This document shows, piece by piece, positions 1-5,026 of a stretch of DNA of 6,047 bases (the first letter of the stretch is position 1; every line of letters starts with the position of its first letter). Source of the stretch: Actinomycetes bacterium (GTDB taxonomy: Bacteria > Actinomycetota > Thermoleophilia > Solirubrobacterales > Solirubrobacteraceae); the NCBI GenBank assembly GCA_023404805.1, contig JAEYAL010000193.1:1-6047 (forward strand). The letters run 5' to 3'. The position numbers and the translations under genes are program-made. The notes beneath the pieces were generated by a model, which saw only the letters and a program-made list of their open reading frames with translations, did not search any database and was not told the DNA's origin.

Positions 1-900
1 GCGCGGAGCGGCGCCAGCGGCGGGGGCAGCCCCACCAGCGGCAGCGGCCGGAGCGGCGCCACCCTCAGCCGGAGCCTGAGCGGCCGCAGCAGCGGCAGCC
101 TCTTCCTCGGCCTTCTTGCGGGCGGCAGCCTCGGCCTCACGGCGGGCGCGCTCGGCGGCCTCGCGGGCCTGGCGCTCCTCAGCCTCGCGCTTGAGGCGGA
201 GGTCTTCCTGCTCGCGGAAGTGCGCGGCGCCCTCGGCGACGACGTCGCCCATGGCCTTGATGATCAGGTCGCACGACTGCAGAGAGTCGTCGTTGCCCGG
301 GATGACGATGTCGATGCCATCCGGGTCGCAGTTGGTGTCGACGAGACCGATGATCGGGATGCGGAGGCGCTGCGCCTCCTGCACGGCGATCGACTCAGCC
401 TTGAGGTCGACGATGAAGACGGCGTCCGGGAGGCGGGTCAGCGAGCTGGCGCCACCGAGGTTGCTGCGCAGCTTGGCGAGGTCGGCCTGGGCGGCGAGGC
501 GCTCGCGGGTCGGCAGCAGCTGGAGCTGGCCTTCCTTCTCGTAGCGCTCGAGGTCGTGGAGGCGCTTGATGCGGCCCTGGATGGTGCCGAAGTTGGTGAG
601 GAGGCCGCCGAGCCAGCGGTTCTGCACGTACGGCATGCCGGCGCGCTTGGCGTGCTCCTCGATGGAGTCCTTGGCCTGCTTCTTCGTGCCGACGAAGAGG
701 ATCTTGCCGCCGCGGTGCGACAGCGCCGACGCGAACTCCTGGGCATCCAGCAGCGCCTTCTCGGTCTTGAGGAGGTCGATGATGTAGATGCCGTCGATCT
801 CGCCGTGGATGAAACGGCGCATCTTCGGGTTCCAACGGCGGGTCTGGTGGCCGAAGTGGACACCGGCCTGGAGCAGGCTCTTGAGGTCGACTGCGCTCAT
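1..900 (-). CDS. rpsB: 30S ribosomal protein S2, 3' end beyond the window, with long C-terminal extension
   Basis: S2 is a structural protein of the small ribosomal subunit, needed for S1 docking and initiation in many bacteria. The frame is open from an ATG at 900 to the left edge (300 codons, no stop). The start MSAVDLKSLLQAGVHFGHQT (residues 1-20) is the family N-terminus with the first S2 signature. It is followed by RRWNPKMRRFI (21-31), FVGTKKQA (69-76), NRWLGGLLTNF (94-104) and the second signature region from PDAVFIVDLKAE (158-169) to IPIIGLVDTNCDP (181-193). The conserved core ends near residue 220. From about 221 a charged Glu/Arg/Lys/Ala helix-like stretch runs to about 266, then an Ala/Pro/Gly tail to the edge. 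S2 proteins are usually about 230-260 residues, so this one is unusually long. An AAAGGA ribosome-binding site at 912-917 supports the start. Identity is certain; only the tail end is missing. tsf is the usual next gene but lies outside the view. Confidence 0.97.
   Translation of the reverse strand, partial: MSAVDLKSLLQAGVHFGHQTRRWNPKMRRFIHGEIDGIYIIDLLKTEKALLDAQEFASALSHRGGKILFVGTKKQAKDSIEEHAKRAGMPYVQNRWLGGLLTNFGTIQGRIKRLHDLERYEKEGQLQLLPTRERLAAQADLAKLRSNLGGASSLTRLPDAVFIVDLKAESIAVQEAQRLRIPIIGLVDTNCDPDGIDIVIPGNDDSLQSCDLIIKAMGDVVAEGAAHFREQEDLRLKREAEERQAREAAERARREAEAAARKKAEEEAAAAAAAQAPAEGGAAPAAAAGGAAPAAGAAPR
4..61. repeat. low-complexity GC-rich repeat in the rpsB tail
   Basis: A 13-bp direct repeat CGGAGCGGCGCCA occurs at 4-16 and 49-61, exactly 45 bp (15 codons) apart, within Ala/Pro/Gly coding sequence. 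On the protein side GGAAPAA occurs twice in a row-like pattern (GGAAPAAAA then GGAAPAA). The in-frame spacing fits slippage or duplication expanding a disordered tail, not a regulatory site. Confidence 0.5.
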
Positions 901-1099
901 GCGGTCTCTGGTCCTTTCGCGCCGCTTGAAAGCGTGCGGGCGCGTGCGTGGTGAATTGATGCCGGGGACGGCCATGGCGCGCACTGGTTGCTTCCAGCAG
1001 GACCGCGCTCAGGTCCGTTGGTTCCCCGGGTAGGAAACGAACAGCGAGCAGTCTAGACGAAGTGCCACGCCCGGCGCCCTGCGCCTGACGCGCCTTCGA
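901..1099 (-). promoter_or_regulatory. rluD-rpsB intergenic region and rpsB leader
   Basis: This 199-bp gap is the longest gene-free stretch in the window and carries no convincing small gene. It should hold the rpsB promoter, because rpsB is normally expressed far more strongly than rluD and the gap is long compared with the others. A possible -10 hexamer TAGACT (1050-1055, minus strand) fits the TANNNT pattern, but I see no good -35 at 16-18 bp from it, so it is only a candidate. A small inverted repeat, GGACC / GGTCC (1000-1004 and 1012-1016, 7-nt loop), could form a leader hairpin. If the -10 is right, the 5' leader would be roughly 140 nt, long enough for regulation by S2 itself, as known for some bacterial rpsB genes. 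That regulation is inference, not seen here. Confidence 0.4.
912..917 (-). promoter_or_regulatory. Shine-Dalgarno site of rpsB
   Basis: The minus strand reads AAAGGA here, 11 nt before the rpsB ATG at 900. It is the clearest purine-rich anti-16S match in the leader and fixes the start codon together with the conserved S2 N-terminus. The spacing is slightly long. Confidence 0.65.
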
Positions 1100-2023
1100 T
1101 CAGTGCGTCGGGCCCTGGATGCGCGCCAGCTCCAGCGCGCGCTGGAGGTCGGCCGGGGGCGGTGATTCGAGGACGAGCTCCTCACCCGTCACCGGGTGCT
1201 CGAGTGTGAGCCGCGTGGCGTGGAGCCACTGGCGGTCGAGGCCGTAGGCCGGGCCGTCGCCGTAGGTCGGGTCGCCGACGACCGGATGCCCGATCGCCTG
1301 CAGGTGCACGCGGATCTGGTGTGTCCGGCCGGTGTCCAGCACGACGGAGAGGTAGGTCGTGTCGGCCAGGTGTTCCAGCACGCTGAAGTGGGTCGTGGCT
1401 TCGCGCGGCGTCTCGCCGTCGATCGCCATGCGGGTGCGGTCCTTCGGGTCGCGGCCGATCGGCGCGTCGATCGTGCCGGTGCGCGCCGGGGGCGTCCCCT
1501 GGACAAGCGCGAGGTATTCCCGCTTGACGCGGCGCTCAGACAACGCCGCCTGCAGCGTGCGCAGCGCCGAGTCGGAGCGGGCCAGCACCAGCAGCCCGCT
1601 CGTGTCGCGGTCGAGGCGGTGCACCACGCCTGGGCGCTCTTCCGGGCCGCCAGCCGTGCGGCCGCCAAGCGCTTCCACGACGGTCACGCCGCGATGTCCC
1701 GGCGCTGGGTGGACGACCATCCCGGCGGGTTTGTCGACGACCACGATCGCGTCGTCCTGATACGCGATCGGCACCTTCGACTTCGCCGCGATCGGAGCGG
1801 CGGCGCGTGCCTCGGGGAGCACGACGCCGATGCGCTGCCCGGCTTGGACGGCGATCCGCGCCTTGGTCGCCCTCTCGCCGTTCACGGTCACGCGGCCGTC
1901 CGTGATCGCCTTCTGCGCTTGGGACCGCGATTCGACGAGGTCGGCGATGTAGACGTCCAGCCGCGTGCCGTCGTCGCCCGGTTCCACGACGCGGTCCACG
2001 CGCTCGCCCGTTGCGCCGCTCAC
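1100..2023 (-). CDS. rluD: RluA/RluD-family 23S rRNA pseudouridine synthase
   Basis: A 307-residue enzyme that isomerises uridine to pseudouridine in RNA; RluD acts on the helix 69 loop of 23S rRNA. An S4 RNA-binding domain occupies about residues 18-66 (TRLDVYIADLVESRSQAQ onward). The catalytic domain follows: VDKPAGMVVHP (96-106), the diagnostic HRLDRDTSG (135-143) with catalytic Asp138, GRTHQIRVHL (232-241) and GDPTYG (250-255). All expected motifs are intact and the length is normal. The start is GTG at 2023, overlapping the lspA stop as GTGA, with a GGGGA site (2030-2034) six nt upstream. The frame stays open to an ATG at 2125, but that extension is Arg-rich, lies wholly within lspA and resembles nothing in the family. 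lspA followed by an RluD-type gene (ylyB in Bacillus) is a widespread pair. Family membership is certain; target-site specificity within the RluA/C/D group is inferred. Confidence 0.93.
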   Translation of the reverse strand: MSGATGERVDRVVEPGDDGTRLDVYIADLVESRSQAQKAITDGRVTVNGERATKARIAVQAGQRIGVVLPEARAAAPIAAKSKVPIAYQDDAIVVVDKPAGMVVHPAPGHRGVTVVEALGGRTAGGPEERPGVVHRLDRDTSGLLVLARSDSALRTLQAALSERRVKREYLALVQGTPPARTGTIDAPIGRDPKDRTRMAIDGETPREATTHFSVLEHLADTTYLSVVLDTGRTHQIRVHLQAIGHPVVGDPTYGDGPAYGLDRQWLHATRLTLEHPVTGEELVLESPPPADLQRALELARIQGPTH

Positions 2024-2529
2024 GCCGGGTCCCCGCGTTCGTCCGCGCCCTGGCCGCCCGCGAACACGAGCCCGAGCGCCATCGCGATAGCGCCGAAGGT
2101 GATCGCGATGTCGGCGACGTTGCATGGCGGGAGCGCTGGCAAATCGAGGAAGTCGGTGACCGCGCCGAGGGCGATGCGGTCGATGAGGTTGCCGATCGCG
2201 CCGCCGACGATCAGCGCCGCCGCGACCGTGCCGAGGCGGCCCGGCACCATCCGGATCACGACGACGACCACGACGCAGAGGGCCGCGGCGCTCACCAGGC
2301 CGACCACCCAGGGCGGGGCGTCGCTGAGCAGCCCGAACGACACGCCCGAGTTCTTCGTGTGGACGAGGTCGACGCCCGGGACGACCTCGCGCGCCGAACC
2401 TTCCGGGACCTGGCTGCGGACGAGCGCCTTGGTCAGCTGGTCGACCGCGATCACCGCGGCTGCGCCCGCGGCGACCGCCGCGAGGCGGGGCAGCTGCGCC
2501 GTCCGGGCTCGGGCAGCGTCGTCCGTCAC
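2020..2529 (-). CDS. lspA: lipoprotein signal peptidase (signal peptidase II)
   Basis: A 169-residue integral membrane aspartyl protease that cleaves the signal peptide of diacylglyceryl-modified prolipoproteins just before the lipobox Cys. Four hydrophobic segments lie at about residues 16-32, 72-95, 99-118 and 138-159. Family motifs appear in order: DQLTK (30-34), KNSGVSFG (59-66, matching the NxGxxFG box), GGAIGNLIDR (109-118) with catalytic Asp117, VTDFLD (124-129), and CNVADIAITFG (136-146) with catalytic Asp140. The start is GTG at 2529, with an AGGTGG site at 2534-2539 just upstream and 19 nt after the yggT stop. A longer frame to an ATG at 2634 would overlap yggT and adds a Cys/Arg-rich stretch unlike LspA. 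The 3' end overlaps rluD by 4 bp, pointing to coupled translation. The catalytic dyad is intact, so the enzyme should be active. Confidence 0.95.
   Translation of the reverse strand: MTDDAARARTAQLPRLAAVAAGAAAVIAVDQLTKALVRSQVPEGSAREVVPGVDLVHTKNSGVSFGLLSDAPPWVVGLVSAAALCVVVVVVIRMVPGRLGTVAAALIVGGAIGNLIDRIALGAVTDFLDLPALPPCNVADIAITFGAIAMALGLVFAGGQGADERGDPA
2030..2034 (-). promoter_or_regulatory. Shine-Dalgarno site of rluD
   Basis: GGGGA on the minus strand, inside the end of lspA and six nt before the GTG at 2023. It supports the overlapping GTGA start over the longer Arg-rich frame. Confidence 0.5.
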
Positions 2530-2533
2530 CAGA

Positions 2534-2539
2534 CCACCT
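2534..2539 (-). promoter_or_regulatory. Shine-Dalgarno site of lspA
   Basis: AGGTGG on the minus strand, four nt before the GTG at 2529 (about six from the core AGGT). It decides in favour of the GTG start over the upstream in-frame ATG at 2634. Confidence 0.6.
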
Positions 2540-2548
2540 GCGGCCGGC

Positions 2549-2854
2549 TCAGACAATCGCGGCGCCGATAAACGACAGCGCCAGCAGCACGATGAGCGGG
2601 CTGAAGTCGATGCCACCCATGGCCGGCAGCGCATTGCGGATCGGCCGGAGCACCGGCTCCCACACCGTCGCCAGACCCTGGTGCACGGCGATCAGCGGCT
2701 GGGGCGTGTCGCGCATGAAGTTCCGGGCGAGATCGAGGAGCACGTAGACGAGCAGCAGCAGCTGCGCGATCCGGATGATGCTGAGGATCAGGCCGGTGGT
2801 CGCATCGCCGACATCGGCGAGCGGCAGGGTGAGGGTGGCGAGGGTGTTGGTCAT
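2549..2854 (-). CDS. yggT: YggT family (YlmG-like) small membrane protein
   Basis: A 101-residue protein with two hydrophobic segments, at about residues 22-42 and 85-101, joined by a polar loop. The loop carries the family hallmark EPVLRPIRNALPAMGGIDF (residues 66-84) followed by SPL. YggT/YlmG proteins are membrane proteins found beside sepF in Gram-positive bacteria and beside yggS/proC in proteobacteria. Links to division-site organisation, osmotic tolerance and, in plastid relatives, nucleoid distribution have been described, but the biochemical role is not settled. The ATG at 2854 overlaps the proC stop as ATGA and has no clear ribosome-binding site of its own, so translation probably depends on ribosomes finishing proC. 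The protein ends soon after the second hydrophobic segment, which is normal for single-repeat members. Confidence 0.92.
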   Translation of the reverse strand: MTNTLATLTLPLADVGDATTGLILSIIRIAQLLLLVYVLLDLARNFMRDTPQPLIAVHQGLATVWEPVLRPIRNALPAMGGIDFSPLIVLLALSFIGAAIV

Positions 2855-3603
2855 CGGATGATCGAAGCGTCGACCGCGTTGGCGACGGCTTCGCGAAGAC
2901 CACCGGCCTCCAGCGCGCGGATCGCCCGCGCCGTCGTCCCACCGGGTGACGTCACCTGGCGGCGGACGCCCAGCGTATCGCCGTCGCGGGCGGCGACCAG
3001 CCGGGCCGAGCCCGGGATGCTGCCGGCGACGACCTCGAGCGCGATCTCCTGCGGCATGCCTTGGCGCACCAGCGCGTCGACATACGCCTCCGTGATGAGC
3101 GCGATGTAGGCCGGCATCCCACCGGACGTGCCCTGGGCGAGCGGCAGCATGGTCTCCGGGAGCCGCACCACGCGGCCGACCTTGCTGAGGATCGTCTCGA
3201 CCTGCGCGGCGAGATCCGACTCTGCGCCTGGCGCAGGCTCGCACAGGATGGTGAGCCCCTCTCCGATCTCCATGGCGATGTTCGGCATGATGCGGGCGAC
3301 GGTCGCATGGTCGTAGACGGCGCGGAGCGCTTCCAGCGGAGTGGCGCCAAGGGCCGACAGGATCTGGCGGCCGCTGGAGTCGAACGACTCTGCGACGAGC
3401 TCCAGCTGCGCGGGCTTGTGGCAGAGCACCGTGATCTCAGCGACCTCCGACACGGCTTGCGCCGAGGAGTACGCCTGGCCCCCGGTGCGGGCGGCAAGCT
3501 CCTGCGCCCGCTCGAGGACGGGGTCGTAGACCGCGACAGGCTCGCCGAGGCCGAGCGCGAGCGCGCGGGCCAGGTTGCCGGCACCGAGAAGACCGATCTG
3601 CAT
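2851..3603 (-). CDS. proC: pyrroline-5-carboxylate reductase
   Basis: A 250-residue cytosolic enzyme for the last step of proline synthesis, NAD(P)H-dependent reduction of 1-pyrroline-5-carboxylate to L-proline. The Rossmann dinucleotide motif GLLGAGNLA (residues 4-12) sits at the very N-terminus, which fixes the ATG at 3603. CHKP (61-64), RIMPN (104-108), the substrate/dimer region TSGGMPAYIALITEA (159-173) and the P5CR signature VTSPGGTT (217-224) follow. The usual GSGPAY box reads SGGMPAY, a modest variation. Length is at the short end of the family (about 250-280), mainly because the C-terminus stops soon after the signature. Its start is preceded by a 9-bp hairpin that covers the likely ribosome-binding site. 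It lies 34 nt behind sepF and overlaps yggT by 4 bp. In proteobacteria proC is also found with yggS and yggT, so the association recurs even though proline synthesis has no obvious tie to division. Confidence 0.95.
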   Translation of the reverse strand: MQIGLLGAGNLARALALGLGEPVAVYDPVLERAQELAARTGGQAYSSAQAVSEVAEITVLCHKPAQLELVAESFDSSGRQILSALGATPLEALRAVYDHATVARIMPNIAMEIGEGLTILCEPAPGAESDLAAQVETILSKVGRVVRLPETMLPLAQGTSGGMPAYIALITEAYVDALVRQGMPQEIALEVVAGSIPGSARLVAARDGDTLGVRRQVTSPGGTTARAIRALEAGGLREAVANAVDASIIR

Positions 3604-3605
3604 AG

Positions 3606-3627
3606 GGGCAGCCTACGCAGGCTGCCC
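3606..3627 (-). promoter_or_regulatory. perfect 9-bp hairpin covering the proC ribosome-binding site
   Basis: In the minus-strand transcript the arms GGGCAGCCT (3627-3619) and AGGCTGCCC (3614-3606) are perfectly complementary around a 4-nt GCGT loop. The 3' arm ends two nt before the proC ATG. The only Shine-Dalgarno-like bases, GTAGG (3616-3612, eight nt before the ATG), lie in the loop and stem. The sepF stop is about 10 nt before the 5' arm. No U-run follows, so a classical intrinsic terminator is unlikely. An RNA that limits proC initiation unless opened by ribosomes ending sepF is the more natural reading (inference). Confidence 0.6.
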
Positions 3628-3637
3628 GCGGAGCGGC

Positions 3638-4177
3638 CTACGACTGGTTGAAGAAGCCCTTTTCGAGCAGCTGCTGGCGCTGCTCGGCGGAGAGCTCGAC
3701 GTTGTGCGGCGTGAGCATGAAGACCTTGTCGGCGATCCGCTGCATGCCACCGTCGAGGGCGTACGTGAGCCCGGACGCGAAGTCGATCAGGCGGCGCGAC
3801 AGGTCGGTCTCGACGCCCTGGAGGTTGAGGATCACCGGCGTGCCGTCCTTGTAGCGGTCGGCCATCTGCTGCGCGTCGTTGAAGCTCTTGGGCAGCACGA
3901 GGTGCACGCGCACGTCGCCGAAGCCACCCGGGTCGGCGGCGACCGGGCGCAGCGCGGAGCTGCCGCCGTCGTCAGCGAAGATCTCTTCGTACTCGTCGCC
4001 ACGGCGGCGCGGCGACGCCGGAGCGGCTGCCGCAGCCTGGCGGCGCGGACGCTCGTACGGCTCATCAGCCGGGCCCGCATCGGCGTAGGCGTCGTAGCGG
4101 TCGACCTGCTCCTCGGCCAGGCCGAAGTACACGAGGATCTGCTGGGTGCGGTCTCGAAAGGCCATCGGCTTCGACAT
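3638..4177 (-). CDS. sepF: cell division protein SepF (YlmF)
   Basis: A 179-residue protein that polymerises, binds the C-terminal tail of FtsZ and tethers the Z-ring to the membrane; it is the main FtsZ anchor in many actinobacteria. The N-terminal 20 residues (MSKPMAFRDRTQQILVYFGL) fit the amphipathic membrane-binding helix. Residues 21-88 are an acidic, Ala/Pro/Arg-rich linker. The SepF domain occupies about 89-165, with VRVHLVLPKSFNDAQQMADR (89-108), GTPVILNLQG (112-121), LSRRLIDFASGLTYALDGG (126-144) and VFMLTPHNVELS (152-163). The ATG at 4177 is chosen because it starts the amphipathic helix. No good ribosome-binding site stands close to it, and a purine-rich run (4198-4211) is about 20 nt away. 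A further in-frame ATG at 4222 would add a basic stretch not expected in the family; Met5 (4165) is another candidate. Identity is secure, the exact start less so. Confidence 0.94.
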   Translation of the reverse strand: MSKPMAFRDRTQQILVYFGLAEEQVDRYDAYADAGPADEPYERPRRQAAAAAPASPRRRGDEYEEIFADDGGSSALRPVAADPGGFGDVRVHLVLPKSFNDAQQMADRYKDGTPVILNLQGVETDLSRRLIDFASGLTYALDGGMQRIADKVFMLTPHNVELSAEQRQQLLEKGFFNQS

Positions 4178-4291
4178 TACTGGCCGGCGGCGGAATGTCC
4201 TTCCCTCCCCTGCGCCCTGCATGCGACGTTGCGCGGGCGTGACCGGGCGGGACCAGCAGAGCGCGGTCGAACCGTGCTCTGCGGTCGACGC
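4178..4291 (-). other. yggS-sepF intergenic gap
   Basis: A 114-bp gap, much longer than the other spacings inside the run apart from the rpsB leader. Besides the hairpin at 4256-4282 it has a purine-rich run, AGGGGAGGGAAGGA (4198-4211, minus strand), about 20 nt before the sepF ATG. I do not see a convincing -35/-10 pair. The gap size and the hairpin suggest that sepF may have its own promoter here. Confidence 0.4.
4256..4282 (-). terminator. strong hairpin behind yggS, possible terminator or attenuator
   Basis: The minus-strand transcript has outer arms GCAGAGC (4282-4276) and GCTCTGC (4262-4256), one A/C mismatch, then inner arms CGGT (4274-4271) and ACCG (4267-4264) closing a TCG loop. 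This gives an 11-bp, GC-rich stem with one mismatch starting nine nt after the yggS stop. No U-run follows it. Actinobacteria often use stems without U-runs as weak terminators or as 3'-end RNA stabilisers, so it could partly separate pgeF-yggS from sepF onward. An octamer TCGACCGC occurs twice here (4263-4270 and 4281-4288, minus strand), once inside the hairpin and once at its edge. The function is inference. Confidence 0.5.
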
Positions 4292-5026
4292 TCAGCCGTG
4301 CTCGGCGGTGAGCTGGTTCCAGGCGGCGTCGCTCGTGAGCAGCCCGCCGATCCGGACGACGGTCGCGCCCTCAGCGGCCGCCGCCACGGCGTCCTGGCTC
4401 GTGCCCATCGACAGCTGCTGCAGGCCGTGCTGGGCGGCGAGCTCGCGCAGCACGGCGAACCAGCGCCGGCTGTCGCCAGGGTCCTGCGCGAGCGGCGGCA
4501 TCGTCATGAGGCCCACCACGGGAAGTCCGGCGGCCGCGTCGAGCAGCGCGGGGAGCTCCTCCGCCAGCACACCGCCTTTGCCGCCTTCCCCCGCGACGTT
4601 CACCTGGATCAGCAGCTCGGGGAGCGCTGCGCCGGCGCCGGCCGCTACGGCCAGCTTGCGCGCCGCCGAGGTGCTCGCGAGCGTGTGGATGCGGTCGACC
4701 TGCTCGGCGATCGCCGCGGCCTTGCGGCTCTGCAGCTCGCCGATGTAGTCCCACTGCACGGCCGCGCCGACCGGGACGGCGGCCTGCTTGGGCGCGAGGG
4801 CGTCAGCGCGGTTCTCGCCGAGCAGGGTCGCGCCGGCCTCGACCAGCGCCGGGATCGCCACGGGGTCGAAGTACTTCGACGCCACCAGGACCTCTGGGGC
4901 GGTGCTGCGCCCGGCGGCCTTGGCGGCGTCGGCGAGCATGGCGCGCAGCTCGACCAGCCGGGCGGCGACGGCCGCGCCGTCGATCGACGTGAGGAGCTGG
5001 CGGGCCGGTGGTGTCGGAGCGGTCAT
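4292..5026 (-). CDS. yggS: YggS/YlmE family PLP homeostasis protein
   Basis: A 244-residue protein of the PLPBP (COG0325) family, which binds pyridoxal 5'-phosphate on an alanine-racemase-like TIM barrel without a known catalytic activity and keeps free PLP and amino-acid pools balanced. Motifs in order: VLVASKYFDP (47-54, 55) with the PLP-binding Lys51; GENRADAL (70-77); WDYIGELQSRK (92-102, usually WHFIGxLQxxK); DRIHTL (111-116); LLIQVNVAGEGGKGGV (138-153); GLMTMPP (172-178); SMGTSQD (206-212, usually SMGMSxD); and VRIGGLL (224-230), where most relatives have VRIGTAIFG. The ATG at 5026 overlaps the pgeF stop as ATGA, implying coupled translation. The same frame stays open far upstream through pgeF, but that part is a GC-driven shadow. 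In Gram-positive bacteria ylmE sits between ylmD and sepF, exactly as here. Confidence 0.94.
   Translation of the reverse strand: MTAPTPPARQLLTSIDGAAVAARLVELRAMLADAAKAAGRSTAPEVLVASKYFDPVAIPALVEAGATLLGENRADALAPKQAAVPVGAAVQWDYIGELQSRKAAAIAEQVDRIHTLASTSAARKLAVAAGAGAALPELLIQVNVAGEGGKGGVLAEELPALLDAAAGLPVVGLMTMPPLAQDPGDSRRWFAVLRELAAQHGLQQLSMGTSQDAVAAAAEGATVVRIGGLLTSDAAWNQLTAEHG

Noticed and set aside
220..954. A 244-codon open frame on the plus strand opposite rpsB
   Set aside because: It is antisense to the highly conserved S2 gene and has no recognisable domain.
1052..1057. TCTAGA palindrome as an operator
   Set aside because: It is a single 6-bp palindrome without flanking symmetry or a second copy; at best it overlaps the candidate -10 of rpsB.
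1073..1085. GGCGC / GCGCC inverted repeat just after rluD as an intrinsic terminator
   Set aside because: The stem is only 5 bp with a 3-nt loop and no U-run; such repeats are expected by chance at this GC content.
2024..2125. N-terminal extension of the RluD-like protein to an ATG at 2125
   Set aside because: It is an Arg/Gly-rich stretch lying within lspA. The GTG at 2023 with GGGGA upstream gives a normal RluD N-terminus and a standard GTGA overlap.
2530..2634. N-terminal extension of LspA to an ATG at 2634
   Set aside because: It overlaps the conserved end of yggT and encodes a Cys/Arg/Ser stretch unlike LspA; the GTG at 2529 has an AGGTGG site.
1196..3109. A 637-codon open frame on the plus strand opposite rluD, lspA, yggT and proC
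   Set aside because: It lies antisense to four well-supported genes, its translation is Arg/Ala/Asp-rich low complexity with no recognisable motif, and long antisense frames are expected in DNA this GC-rich.
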